Shown: positions 36,301 through 50,675, counted from the first letter of the stretch. The stretch is 64,000 nucleotides of DNA from Synanceia verrucosa (GCA_029721515.1 CM056567.1:279174-343173); one strand, 5' to 3'. The notes: generated by a model from the sequence alone, not told the origin. Translations and numbers: made by a program.

Positions 36301-38099
36301 ACAGTACACACTGCATGCTACTGATGAAGGCAGCGCACAGTACACACTGCATGCTACTGATGAAGGCAGTACACACTGCATGCTACTGATGAAGGCAGCG
36401 CACAGTACACACTGCATGCTACTGATGAAGGCAGTGCACAGTACACACTGCATGCTACTGATGAAGGCAGCGCACAGTACACACTGCATGCTACTGATGA
36501 AGGCAGCGCACTGCATGCTACTGATGAAGGCAGCGCACAGTACACACTGCATGCTACTGATGAAGGCATGCTACTGATGAAGGCAGCGCACAGTACACAC
36601 TGCATGCTACTGATGAAGGCATGCTACTGATGAAGGCAGCGCACAGTACACACTGCATGCTACTGATGAAGGCATGCTACTGATGAAGGCAGTGCACAGT
36701 ACACACTGCATGCTAGATACTGCCGTATTACCAGACATGCTCAGTGTGCATTTTTAATCCTTAGATATGGGCCTTGCAGCTGATCCTGAATCAAGCAAAG
36801 TGGCAGTGGAAGGTCTGGATGATGAAGGCATTGATGAGGAGAGTGTGGTAGCACATGATTCAGAAAACACATCACTAGACGGTGAGTAAGGCAGTAGGTA
36901 GAGATCGGCTCGTTGATGCTGTGATCAATGACAATCTGAATAAAAACTGACCTCTGCTTCATGATGCCGACATCACAACAAATAAATGACATGTGTGCAT
37001 CATCTTTAATCCTCAGACAAGGCTGACGAAAACACAGCTGACGATGATGATGATGATGATGATGACGGCATCGCCGCTGATGACAGTGCTGATGACAACA
37101 GCGAGCCCGCTGATGACAGCATCAATGACAACAGCGCCGATGACAACAGCGCTGATGACGACAGCGCAGCCGCTCTCCTCAGCGCCGCTGAGGAGAGCGC
37201 CGCTGACGACAGCGCCGATGACGACAGCGCAGCCGCTGATGACAGCGCAGCCGCTGATGACAGCGCCGCTGACGACAGTGCTGATGATGACAGCAAGCCC
37301 GCTGATGACAGCGCCGCTGACGACAGTGCTGATGATGACAGCAAGCCCGCTGATGACAGCGCCGCTGACGACAGTGCTGATGATGACAGCAAGCCCGCTG
37401 ATGACAGCGCCGCTGACGACAGTGCTGATGATGACAGCGCAGATGATGACAGCACGGCCGCTGACGACAGCGCTAATGATGAGAGTGTTGCTGACGACAG
37501 TCCAGCAGCGCTAGAAGATACATCAGAAGAAAGAGTGCAGGGTGAGCAGCTCAATTGTTAGCTCATTGAAGCATTGATGACTGTGATCAATGAGTCTGAC
37601 CTATTTGGACAAAGACTGACCTCAGATTCATGACATGACAACTAATAATTGTGCTATGACATAGATGATGCACCTGATTCTGCTGATGACGAAGCAGCCT
37701 CTGACCAAGATAAACCTATGACAATGGAAGAAGAGGAGCCAGAGGAACCAGAGGAACCAGAGGAGCCAGAGGAACCAGAGGAACCAGAGGAACCAGAGGA
37801 AACAGGGGAACCAGAGGAAACAGGGGAACCAGAGGAAACAGGGGAACCAGATGTTGCAGCTGAGGACTCTACCTTGTCAGGTAAAACTAAAATAATGACT
37901 GCAAGGGTGCTGAGAAACATTCAGCAGTGGGAATGAGTTCATGAACAGAGAACATCACACATCAGTTCAGTGTTCATTGTCGGTAGATGACATTTGACAT
38001 GCTATCCATGAATTAACAGTTTTATGAACTGGACTAACAGAAGTAAAATTGGACTTTTTTTAAAAAAATCTCTGTTTCCTTCCTTTCACAGCGGTATAA
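33377..38099 (+). CDS. Gene 2: starmaker-like acidic secreted phosphoprotein
   Basis: Exon model: 33377-33387, 34444-34502, 34586-34600, 35523-35558 (or 35508-35558, also in frame), 36100-36147, 36765-36881, 37017-37541, 37665-37880, 38092-38099. The product is 344 aa (349 with the longer exon 4). Residues 1 to about 20 form a signal peptide ending near SLAAPVS. The main exon (175 codons) starts with a run of Asp, then Asp-Asp-Ser repeats, including about three copies of the 16-residue block ADDSAADDSADDDSKP. The next exon is Glu/Pro-rich (EEPEEP, then ETGEP). The final coding exon adds only AV before TAA. Composition, the APVS start of the mature chain and S-x-D/E sites resemble starmaker/OMM-64 otolith matrix proteins, which bind calcium and shape carbonate crystals; dentin sialophosphoprotein-like composition is an alternative reading. 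Phase-1 introns after exon 1 match genes 1 and 3. Exon 4 is the weakest call because its donor is poor. Confidence 0.75.
34775..35383. mobile_element. hAT (Charlie-like) nonautonomous element, gene 2 intron 3
   Basis: The ends CAGTGGTCCTCAGCC (34775) and GGTTGAGAACCACTG (to 35383) form a 15-bp inverted repeat of the CAGTGGTTCTCAACC type used by Charlie/MER5-like hAT elements. Flanking 8-mers CTCTAGTC and CCCTAGAG resemble a decayed hAT target duplication (5 of 8 match). The interior encodes no transposase. Confidence 0.75.
35561..35694. repeat. 134-bp long hairpin abutting gene 2 exon 4
   Basis: The arms at 35561-35591 and 35664-35694 are inverted copies of about 31 bp with a single mismatch. 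They begin TGCAGCCCACAGATCGGGGA and enclose about 72 bp. The left arm starts two bases after the predicted exon 4 donor (35559-35560). It may be a tiny palindromic MITE or a foldback RNA. Confidence 0.75.
36244..36712 (+). repeat. Minisatellite in gene 2 intron 5, about 33-bp unit
   Basis: About 14 copies of a unit made of GCACAGTACACACTGCATGC and TACTGATGAAGGCA, with shortened units that lack one half. It lies within the intron between exons 5 and 6. ORFs on both strands are artefacts. Confidence 0.95.
37017..37541 (+). other. Gene 2 exon 7, the Asp/Ser repeat exon
   Basis: A 525-base exon, symmetric phase 1-1, and the largest in the cluster. The true frame has no ATG at its start, so simple ORF searches show only the Met/Thr/Ala frame and a Ser/Ala/Leu antisense frame. 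The acceptor is TTAATCCTCAG and the donor GGGTGAGC. A 48-base unit is repeated nearly identically from about 37250 to 37430, showing recent slippage or gene conversion within coding DNA while the frame was kept. Confidence 0.8.
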
Positions 38100-38138
38100 A
38101 TGCCCAGCCTCTGAAGTGGGGAAGCTCACCGACTGCAG

Positions 38139-38560
38139 GTATCATCACTATGTTACTAATAAAACTGAATGCACTTTAATTCATGAATACATACCATGAA
38201 ACCAATTCTTATGGGAAGTATAAAGAGCGGAAGTTCAATCAGTCCCATCTGAGAGACAACTTTCATTTATTTTTACACTTCAGTAGTTACTTTAAGCCAA
38301 ACCACCATCTTTTTCTGAATTTGAACAAGTACTTGTACTGCCTAAGCGTAACAAAGTATTTTATTGCCTAAACCTAACTGTTCGTAGCTAATCATCTTTA
38401 CAATAATTCATGACATGTTTACAACCAGGCAGGAAGCTCATTAAAATGCAATGATTCAGTGAATATGATGGAATAGAGGTTGTCGATGTTTTTAATAATG
38501 ATCACTAGATATATTCACACATAACAACAATAACACAAAGTGTTGTCTTTCTCCCATCAG
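38139..38560 (+). other. Probable 3'UTR intron of gene 2
   Basis: The donor CTGCAG/GTATCA at 38139 and the acceptor TTTCTCCCATCAG ending at 38560 would splice the stop-codon exon to a terminal noncoding exon carrying the poly(A) signal. The intron lies 40 bases after the stop codon. Confidence 0.5.
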
Positions 38561-38771
38561 AGCCAAAACCACAGTGGCATACAGTTGCCATGACAACTAC
38601 AACAACAAACTAAAATGCAGTTACACTTCAACCTTCAGCCTTCTCAGCTCCTTCCTGATTGGTTGTCTCCATTTTCCTCTGGCTTTGGTTTAAAGGATGT
38701 GCCTGTCTGCTGTCTCACTCTCTGCCTGTCTGTCTGCTTTCAGTCTAATGTTTTCACTCAGAGGAAATGCT

Positions 38772-38777
38772 AATAAA
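38772..38777 (+). terminator. Poly(A) signal of gene 2
   Basis: AATAAA in AATGCTAATAAAGTCTGAAC, followed by a T/CT-rich stretch. It lies 0.7 kb after the stop codon. Confidence 0.75.
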
Positions 38778-38963
38778 GTCTGAACTCTCAGAACCTTCTC
38801 TCTCTGCTTCCTGAGTCCTGAGTCTTTATTATGCATATTGATCTGTCATCATACACTGATTATAGATATTGTTCCATAAATATAGGTCCAGCAGACGAAA
38901 TCACCAGTTGATAATACTGTATGTATGTTCATCTGTAATTTACCTTTGATGATATCATGTTTA

Positions 38964-39316
38964 GGCAGCACGGTGGTGTAGTGGTTAGCACCTCACAGAA
39001 GGTACTGGGTTCGATTCCTGGCCCGGGGCCTTTCTGTGTGTGGAGTTTGCATGTTCTCCTCATGTCTGTGTGGGTTCTCTCTGGTTCTCCGGCTTCCTCC
39101 CACCATCCAAAAACATGCATGGGGATTAGGTTAACTGGTTAATTTAAATTGACCGTAGGTGTGAATGTGAGTGTGAGTGGTTGTCTGTTTCTATGTGTCC
39201 TGTGATGAACTGGACACTTGTCCAGGGTGTACCCTGTCTTTCACCCTAAGACAGCTGGGATAGGCTCCAGCCCCCCTGACCCTATGAGAGGATAAGAGGG
39301 AGAAGATGGATGGATG
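38964..39316 (+). mobile_element. tRNA-derived SINE with L2-like tail, full-length copy
   Basis: The head GGCAGCACGGTGGTGTAGTG and following GGTTAGCA resemble an A box, and GGTTCGATTCC is a good B box, so the 5' part is tRNA-like. The 3' part (GGGATAGGCTCCAGCCCCCC and GATAAGAGGGAGAAGATGGA, then GGAT repeats) resembles the 3' tail of fish L2 LINEs. A 13-bp target duplication, GATATCATGTTTA, flanks it at 38951-38963 and 39317-39329. A truncated inverted copy is at 3765-4085. Confidence 0.9.
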
Positions 39317-39318
39317 GA

Positions 39319-42300
39319 TATCATGTTTACCAACGTTACATCATGTTTACCACACTACATCATGTTTACTACACTACATCATGTTTACCAACACTACATA
39401 ATGTTTACTACACTACATCATGTTTACTACACTACATCATGTTTACCAACACTACATCATGTTTACTACACTACATCATGTTTACTACACTACATCATGT
39501 TTACCAACACTGCATTATGATTACTACACCACATCATGTTTACCAACACTAAATCATGTTTACCAACACTACATCATGTTAATCAAAACTACATCATGTT
39601 TACTACACTACATCATGTTTACTACACTACATCATGTTTAGTACACTACATCATGTTTACTACACTACATCATGTTTAGTACACTACATCATGTTTAGTA
39701 CACTACATCATGTTTAGTACACTACATCATGTTTACCAACAGTACATCATGTTTAGTACACTACATCATGTTTACCAACACTACATCATGTTTACTACAC
39801 TACATCATGTTTACCAACAGTACATCATGTTTAGTACACTACATCATGTTTACTACACTACATCATGTTTACCAACAGTACATCATGTTTAGTACACTAC
39901 ATCATGTTTACCAACACTACATCATGTTTACTACACTACATCATGTTTACCAACACTACATCATGTTTACTACACTACATCATGTTTAGTACACTACATC
40001 ATGTTCACCAACGCTACATCATGTTTAGTACACTACATCATGTTTACCAACACTACATCATGTTTACCACACTACATCATGTTTACTACACTACATCATG
40101 TTTACCAACAGTACATCATGTTTAGTACACTACATCATGTTTACTACACTACATCATGTTTAGTACACTACATCATGTTTAGTACACTACATCATGTTTA
40201 CTACACTACATCATGTTTACCAACAGTACATCATGTTTAGTACACTACATCATGTTTACCAACACTACATCATGTTTACTACACTACATCATGTTTACCA
40301 ACACTACATCATGTTTAGTACACTACATCATGTTTACCAACACTACATCATGTTTACTACACTACATCATGTTTACCAACACTACATCATGTTTAGTACA
40401 CTACATCATGTTTATCAAAGCTACATCATGTTTACCATCACTACATCATGTTTACTACACTACATCATGTTTACCAACACTACATCATGTTTACTACACT
40501 ACATCATGTTTACTACACTACATTATGTTTACTACACTACATCATATTTACTACACCACATCATGTTTACCAACACTACATCATGTTTACCAACACTAAA
40601 TCATGTTTACCAACACTACATCATGTTAATCAAAACTACATCATGTTTACCAACACTACATCATGTTTACCAACACTAAATCATGTTTACCAACACTACA
40701 TCATGTTTACTAAACTACATCATGTTTACCAACACTAAATTATGTTTACTACACTACATCATGTTTACCAACACTACATCATGTTAATCAAAACTACATC
40801 ATGTTTACTACACTACATCATGTTTACCAACACTACATCATGTTTAGTACACTATATCATGTTTATCAAAGCTACATCATGTTTACCACACTACATCATG
40901 TTTACTACACTACATCATGTTCACCATCACTACATCATGTTTACTACACTACATCATGTTTACTACACTACATCATGTTTACCAACGCTACATCATGTTT
41001 ACTACACTACATCATGTTTACCAACACTACATTGTGTTTACTACACTACATCATGTTTACTACACTACATCATGTTTAGTACACTACATCATGTTTACCA
41101 ACACTACATCATGTTTACCACACTACATCATGTTTACTACACTACATCATGTTCACCAATGCTACATCATGTTTAGTACACTACATCATGTTTACTACAC
41201 TACATCATGTTTACTACACTACATCATGTTTATTACACTACATCATGTTTACCAACGCTACATCATGTTTACTACACTACATCATGTTTACCAACACTAC
41301 ATCATGTTTACTACACTACATCATGTTTACCAACACTACATCATGTTTACCAACACGACATCATGTTTACTACACTACATCATGTTTACTACACCACATC
41401 ATGTTTACCAACACTACATCATGTTTACCAACACTACATTATGATTACTACACCACATCATGTTTACCAACACTACATCATGTTAATCAAAACTACATCA
41501 TGTTTACCAACGCTACATCATGTTTACTACACTACATCATGTTTACCAACACTACATCATGTTTAGTACACTATATCATGTTTATCAAAGCTACATCATG
41601 TTTACCACACTACATCATGTTTACCACACTACATCATGTTTACTACACTACATCATGTTCACCATCACTACATCATGTTTAGTACACTACATCATGTTTA
41701 CCAACGCTACATCATGTTTACTACACTACATCATGTTTACCAACACTACATTATGTTTACTACACTACATCATGTTTACTACACCACATCATGTTTACCA
41801 ACACTACATCATGTTTACTACACTACATCATGTTTACTACACTACATCATGTTTACCAACACTACATCATGTTTAGTACACTACATCATGTTAACCAACA
41901 CTACATCATGTTTATCAAAGCTACATCATGTTTACCAGACTACATCATGTTTACTACACTACATCATGTTTACCAACATTACATCATGTTTATCAAAATT
42001 ACATCATGTTTGCTACACTACATCATGTTTACTACACTACATCATGTTTACTACACTACATCATGTTTACTACACTACATCATGTTTACCAACATTACAT
42101 CATGTTTAGTACACTACATCATGTTTACCAACACTACATCATGTTTACTACACTACATCATGTTTACTACACTACATCATGTTTACCAACACTACATCAT
42201 GTTTACCACACTACATCATGTTTACTACACTACATCATGTTCACCAATGCTACATCATGTTTACTACACTACATCATGTTTACCAACACTACATCATGTT

Positions 42301-45300
42301 TACTACACTACATCATGTTTACTACACTACATCATGTTTATTACACTACATCATGTTTACCAACGCTACATCATGTTAACCAAAACTACATCATGTTTAC
42401 TACACTACATCATGTTTACTACACTACATCATGTTTAGTACACTACATCATGTTTACCAACACTACATCATGTTTAGTACACTTCATCATGTTTACTACA
42501 CTACATCATGTTTATCAAAATTACATCATGTTTACTACACTACATCATGTTTACTACACTACATCATGTTTACCAACATTACATCATGTTTATCAAAATT
42601 ACATCATGTTTACCAATGCTACATCATGTTTACTACACTACATCATGTTTACCAACACTACATCATGTTTCCCACGCTACATCATGTTTACCAACATTAC
42701 ATCATGTTTATCAAAATTACATCATGTTTACCAATGCTACATCATGTTTACTACACTACATCATGTTTACTACACTACATCATGTTTACCAAAACTACAT
42801 CATGTTTACTAACACTACATCATGTTTATCAAAATTACATCATGTTAACCATGCTACATCATGTTTACTACACTACATCATGTTTACTACACTACATCAT
42901 GTTTACTACACTACATCATGTTTACTACACTACATCATGTTTATCAAAATTACATCATGTTTACCAACACTACATCATGTTTACTACACTACATCATGTT
43001 TACTACACCACATCATGTTTACCAACACTACATCATGTTTACTACACTACATCATGTTTACTAACTACATCATGTTTACTACACTACATCATGTTTACCA
43101 ACACTACATCATGTTTAGTACACTACATCATGTTTACTACACTACATCATGTTTACCAACACTACATCATGTTTATCAAAGCTACATCATGTTTATCAGA
43201 GCTACATCATGTTTACTACACTACATCATGTTTACCAGACTACATCATGTTTACTACACTACATCATGTTTACCAACAATACATCATGTTTATCAAAATA
43301 ACATCACGTTTACCAACGCTACATCATATTTACTACACTACATCATGTTTACTACACTACATCATGTTTACTACACTACATCATATTTATCAAAACTACA
43401 TCATGTTTACCAACGCTACATCATATTTACTACACTACATCATGTTTACTGCACTACATCATGTTTACCAAAACTACCTCATGTTTACTACACTACATCA
43501 TGTTTACTACACTACATCATGTTTACCAAAACTACATCATGTTTACTACACCACATCATGTTTACCAACACTACATCATGTTTACTACACTACATCATGT
43601 TTACCAACGCTACATCATATTTAACAATGCTACATCATGTTTAGTACACTACATCATGTTTACCAACACTACATCATGTTTAGTACACTACATCATGTTT
43701 ACTACACTACATCATGTTTACCAAAACTACATCATGTTTACCACACTACATCATGTTTACCAACACTACATCATGTTTAGTACACTACATCATGTTTACT
43801 ACACTACATCATGTTTACCAACACTACATCATGTTTACCACACTACATCATGTTTACCAACACTACATCATGTTTAGTACACTACATCATGTTTACTACA
43901 CTACATCATGTTTACCAACACTACATCATGTTTAGTACACTACATCATGTTTACTACACTACATCATGTTTGCTACACTACATCATGTTTACCAAAACTA
44001 CATCATGTTTCCCACTCTACATCATGTTTACTACACTACATCATGTTTACCAACACTACATCATGTTTAGTACACTACATCATGTTTACCAACGCTACAT
44101 CATGTTTACTCCACTACATCATGTTGACCAACACTACATCATGTTTACTACCCTACATCATGTTTACTACACCACATCATGTTTACCAACACTACATCAT
44201 GTTTACTACACTACATCATGTTTACCAACGCTACATCATATTTAACAATGCTACATCATGTTTAGTACACTACATCATGTTTACCAACACTACATCATGT
44301 TTAGTACACTACATCATGTTTACTACACTACATCATGTTTACCAAAACTACATCATGTTTACCACACTACATCATGTTTACCAACACTACATCATGTTTA
44401 GTACACTACATCATGTTTACTACACTACATCATGTTTACCAACACTACATCATGTTTAGTACACTTCATCATGTTTACTACACTACATCATGTTTATCAA
44501 AATTACATCATGTTTACTACACTACATCATGTTTACTACACTACATCATGTTTACCAACATTACATCATGTTTATCAAAATTACATCATGTTTACCAATG
44601 CTACATCATGTTTACTACACTACATCATGTTTACCAAAACTACATCATGTTTACCACACTACATCATGTTTACCAACATTACATCATGTTTATCAAAATT
44701 ACATCATGTTTACCAATGCTACATCATGTTTACTACACTACATCATGTTTACTACACTACATCATGTTTACCAAAACTACATCATGTTTACCAACACTAC
44801 ATCATGTTTATCAAAATTACATCATGTTAACCATGCTACATCATGTTTACTACACTACATCATGTTTACTACACTACATCATGTTTACCAAAACTACATC
44901 ATGTTTACCACACTACATCATGTTTATCAAAATTACATCATGTTTACCAACACTACATCATGTTTACTACCCTACATCATGTTTACTACACCACATCATG
45001 TTTACCAACACTACATCATGTTTACTACACTACATCATGTTTACCAACGCTACATCATGTTTACTACACTACACCATGTTTACCAACACTACATCATGTT
45101 TAGTACACTACATCATGTTTACTACACTACATCATGTTTACCAACATTACATCATGTTTATCAAAATTACATCATGTTTATCAAAGCTACATCATGTTTA
45201 CTACACTACATCATGTTTACTGCACTACATCATGTTTACCAAAACTACATCATGTTTACCAACATTACATCATGTTTATCAAAATTACATCATGTTTACC

Positions 45301-48300
45301 AAAGCTACATCATGTTTAACAATACTACATCATGTTTACTACACTACATCATATTTATCAAAACTACATCATGTTTACCAACGCTACATCATATTTACTA
45401 CACTACATCATGTTTACTACACTACATCATGTTTACTACACTACATCATATTTATCAAAACTACATCATGTTTACCAACGCTACATCATATTTACTACAC
45501 TACATCATGTTTACTGCACTACATCATGTTTACCAAAACTACCTCATGTTTACTACACTACATCATGTTTACTACACTACATCATGTTTACCAAAACTAC
45601 ATCATGTTTCCCACTCTACATCATGTTTACTACACTACATCATGTTTACCAACACTACATCATGTTTACTACACTACATCATGTTTACCAACGCTACATC
45701 ATATTTAACAATGCTACATCATGTTTAGTACACTACATCATGTTTACCAACACTACATCATGTTTACTACACCACATCATGTTTACCAACACTACATCAT
45801 GTTTACTACACTACATCATGTTTACCACACTACATCATGTTTACCAACACTACATCATGTTTAGTACACTACATCATGTTTACTACACTACATCATGTTT
45901 ACCAACACTACATCATGTTTAGTACACTTCATCATGTTTACTACACTACATCATGTTTGTCAAAATTACATCATGTTTACTACACTACATCATGTTTACC
46001 AACATTACATCATGTTTATCAAAATTACATCATGTTTACCAATGCTACATCATGTTTACTACACTACATCATGTTTACCAAAACTACATCATGTTTACTA
46101 CACTACATCATGTTTGCTACACTACATCATGTTTACCAAAACTACATCATGTTTCCCACTCTACATCATGTTTACTACACTACATCATGTTTACTACACT
46201 ACATCATGTTTACCAACACTACATCATGTTTACTACACTACATCATGTTAACCAACACTACATCATGTTTATCAAAGCTACATCATGTTTACCAGACTAC
46301 ATCATGTTTACTACACTACATCATGTTTACCAACATTACATCATGTTTATCAAAATTACATCATGTTTACCAATGCTACATCATGTTTACTACACTACAT
46401 CATGTTTACTACACGACATCATGTTTACCAACACTACATCATGTTTACTACACTACATCATGTTTACCAACATTACATCATGTTTATCAAAATTACATCA
46501 TGTTTACCAATGCTACATCATGTTTACTACACTACATCATGTTTACTACACTACATCATGTTTACCAAAACTACATCATGTTTACCAACATTACATCATG
46601 TTTATCAAAATTACATCATGTTAACCATGCTACATCATGTTTACTACACTACATCATGTTTACTACACTACATCATGTTTACCAAAACTACATCATGTTT
46701 ACCACACTACATCATGTTTATCAAAATTACATCATGTTTACCAACACTACATCATGTTTACTACCCTACATCATGTTTACTACACCACATCATGTTTACC
46801 AACACTACATCATGTTTACTACACTACATCATGTTTACCAACGCTACATCATGTTTACTACACTACACCATGTTTACCAACACTACATCATGTTTAGTAC
46901 ACTACATCATGTTTACTACACTACATCATGTTTACCAACATTACATCATGTTTATCAAAGCTACATCATGTTTACTACACTACATCATGTTTACTGCACT
47001 ACATCATGTTTACCAAAACTACATCATGTTTCCCACACTACATCATGTTTACTACACTACATCATATTTACCAAAACTACATCATGTTTACCAATGCTAC
47101 ATCATGTTTACTACACTACATCATGTTTACCAAAACTACATCATGTTTACTACACTATATCATGTTTACTACCCTACATCATGTTTACTACACCACATCA
47201 TGTTTACCAACACTACATCATGTTTACTACACTACATCATGTTTACCAACGCTACATCATATTTAACAATGCTACATCATGTTTAGTACACTACATCATG
47301 TTTACCAACACTACATCATGTTTAGTACACTACATCATGTTTACTACACTACATCATGTTTACCAAAACTACATCATGTTTACCACACTACATCATGTTT
47401 ACCAACACTACATCATGTTTAGTACACTACATCATGTTTACTACACTACATCATGTTTACCAACACTACATCATGTTTAGTACACTTCATCATGTTTACT
47501 ACACTACATCATGTTTACTACACTACATCATGTTTATCAAAATTACATCATGTTTACTACACTACATCATGTTTACTACACTACATCATGTTTACCAACA
47601 TTACATCATGTTTACTACACTACATCATGTTTACCAAAACTACATCATGTTTACCACACTACATCATGTTTACCAACATTACATCATGTTTACTACACTA
47701 CATCATGTTTACTACACTACATCATGTTTAGTACACTACATCATGTTTATCAAAATTACATCATGTTTACCAATGCTACATCATGTTTACTACACTACAT
47801 CATGTTTACTACACTACATCATGTTTACCAAAACTACATCATGTTTACCAACACTACATCATGTTTATCAAAATTACATCATGTTAACCATGCTACATCA
47901 TGTTTACTACACTACATCATATTTACTACACTACATCATGTTTACCAAAACTACATCATGTTTACCACACTACATCATGTTTACTACACTACATCATGTT
48001 TACCAACACTACATCATGTTTATCAAAATTACATCATGTTTACCAATGCTACATCATGTTTACTACACTACATCATGTTTACTACACTACATCATGTTTA
48101 CCAAAACTACATCATGTTTACCATACTACATCATGTTTACCAACATTACATCATGTTTATCAAAATTACATCATGTTTACCAACACTACATCATGTTTAC
48201 TACCCTACATCATGTTTACTACACCACATCATGTTTACCAACACTACATCATGTTTACTACACTACATCATGTTTACCAACGCTACATCATGTTTACTAC

Positions 48301-49370
48301 ACTACACCATGTTTACCAACACTACATCATGTTTAGTACACTACATCATGTTTACTACACTACATCATGTTTACTACACTACATCATGTTTATCAACATT
48401 ACATCATGTTTATCAAAATTACATCATGTTTATCAAAGCTACATCATGTTTACTACACTACATCATGTTTACTGCACTACATCATGTTTACCAAAACTAC
48501 ATCATGTTTGCCACACTACATCATGTTTACCAACACTACATCATGTTTATCAAAATTACATCATGTTTACCAAAGCTACATCATGTTTAACAATACTACA
48601 TCATGTTTACTACACTACATCATATTTATCAAAACTACATCATGTTTACCAACGCTACATCATATTTACTACACTACATCATGTTTACTGCACTACATCA
48701 TGTTTACCAAAACTACCTCATGTTTACTACACTACATCATGTTTACCACACTACATCATGTTTACTACACTACATCATGTTCACCAACGCTACATCATGT
48801 TTACTACACTACATCATGTTTACTACACTACATCATGTTTACCAAAACTACATCATATTTACTACACTACATCTTGTTTACCACACTACATCATATTTAC
48901 TACACTACATCATGTTTACCAAAACTACCTCATGTTTACTACACTACATCATGTTTACTACACTACATCATGTTTACCAAAACTACATCATATTTACTAC
49001 ACTACATCATGTTTACTACACTACATCATATTTACTACACTACATCATATTTACCAAAACTACATCATGTTTACTACACTACATCATGTTTACTACACTA
49101 CATCATGTTTACCAACACTACATCATGTTTACTACACTACATCATGTTCACCAACGCTACATCATGTTTACTACACTACATCATGTTTACTACACTACAT
49201 CATGTTTACCAAAACTACCTCATGTTTACTACACTACATCATGTTTACTACACTACATCATGTTTACCAAAACTACATCATATTTACTACACTACATCAT
49301 GTTTACCAAAACTACATCATGTTTACTACACTACATCATGTTTACCAACACTACATCATGTTTACTACAT
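39319..49370 (+). repeat. 10-kb minisatellite, mixed 19/20-bp units
   Basis: More than 500 copies. The core ACTACATCATGTTTA is followed by CTAC (19 bp), CCAAC (20 bp), GTAC, TCAAA or CCAC variants. The mix of 19- and 20-bp units shifts frame constantly, so overlapping ORFs rich in Tyr/Thr/Ser/Cys/Leu run along all plus frames without coding meaning. Blocks of hundreds of bp recur (for example around 43470-43700, 44100-44430, 45590-45900 and 47150-47470), so segmental duplication inside the array is frequent. It separates genes 2 and 3. Confidence 0.98.
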
Positions 49371-49374
49371 GATA

Positions 49375-50340
49375 TACATTTACAACTGGTATGGTCACCA
49401 CATGCTGCACTGGTTGCTACTGCAGTTGTTGATTACAGGTGTGCTGGAGGGGGAGGAGTCAGGTTACCCACTGCCACAGGTCACTGGTGTGGAAGACTGA
49501 CTCCTGAGACGAAACAGATGAAGTGATGAATGAAAACTGACCTCAGGTCAACAGAGGATAACTGACTCCCACACCAAGGGGGGGATGGGGGGGTTATTGA
49601 AGCCTGACTCACTGTGTGTGTGTGTCTGTGTGTGTGTGTGTGTTCATTTGAGTTTCACAGAGAAGCATCTAGATATCTGTGAGAATAGAATGCTAGAATA
49701 CATACAGTGAGAGGATATAGAGTACTTCTACTTCATGTGAATTTCATTATACTTTGTTTGAGTAATATTTTGAAGGCAAGACTTTTACTCAAGTATTTTT
49801 ACATTGTGGTATCACTATTATAACTGCTGTAATATATCTGAGTACTTCTTCCTGGTCAGGATTAAGTTTCCCCTCCCTCATTGCAGCAGACAGATGTTAT
49901 AACAGCTTTATTACTATCAACATAAGTCCTCGTTGTATTGAGTGTGGAGTGATAAATGTCTCTGTGTGTCCACTGGACGTCTGTGAAGCTTTTCTTCAGC
50001 GTCTCTGGAGTCTCTATGGGTTCATGTTGCTGGTCTGTCCCACAGCTCTTGGTTACAGTCGGATCAGGATCAAAGGTCCAGGTGAGCTGCGGCCATTCAG
50101 AACCGAGCTGGACCAGACTATACCTTAAAGTGCCCTTAATTCCTTCTCTGGACCTGATCCCAGAGACCAGCTCAGCTCCAGCTCAGTTCTGGTTTCAGGA
50201 TGTCTCGCAGCAGATGGATGCAGACTCTTGTTCTGCCCTGATTCCCACAGACCACAGGAAACACACTTCAAAATAAAAGCGCAGGAGGTCAATCACACTG
50301 AAGGTTTTTCATTTTACAATCTGTTCTCTGCAGTCTGATG
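49375..50340. other. Intergenic DNA, no gene seen
   Basis: Unique sequence with a short (GT)n at about 49613-49643. A 106-codon ORF at 49956-50276 has no signal peptide, domain or codon pattern that I can support as a gene. Confidence 0.5.
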
Positions 50341-50675
50341 CACACAGCCAACCAGTCACCTAACCAACCAACTAACACCAACCAACAAGCGACCAACCAG
50401 CTAACAACCAACCAACCAACTAACCAACCAGCCAGCAAACCAATCAACCAGATAACCAACCACTTAACAACCAACCAACCAACCAACCAGCAAACCAACC
50501 AACCAACCAACCAGCAAACCAGAAAACCAACCAACCAGCAAACCAATCAACCAGATAACCAACCACTTCACAACCAATCAACCAACCAGCAAACCAACCA
50601 GCAAACCAATCAACCAGATAACCAACCACTTAACAACCAACCAACCAACCAGCAAACCAACCAATCAACCAGCCT
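50341..50675 (+). repeat. AACC-rich minisatellite
   Basis: AACCAACCAACCAGCAAACC-type repeats with longer units of about 65 bp containing CAACCAGATAACCAACCACT. Asn/Gln/Pro/Thr and Trp/Leu/Val ORFs here are artefacts. Confidence 0.93.

Noticed and set aside
36993..37514. Met/Thr/Ala ORF and antisense Ser/Ala/Leu ORF over gene 2 exon 7
   Set aside because: These are shadow frames. The Asp/Ser frame is the one flanked by matching phase-1 splice sites and continuous with exons 6 and 8.
39310..49526. Many overlapping ORFs rich in TTSCL/HHVY
   Set aside because: Mixed 19- and 20-bp units shift frame continually, and no frame keeps a consistent protein.
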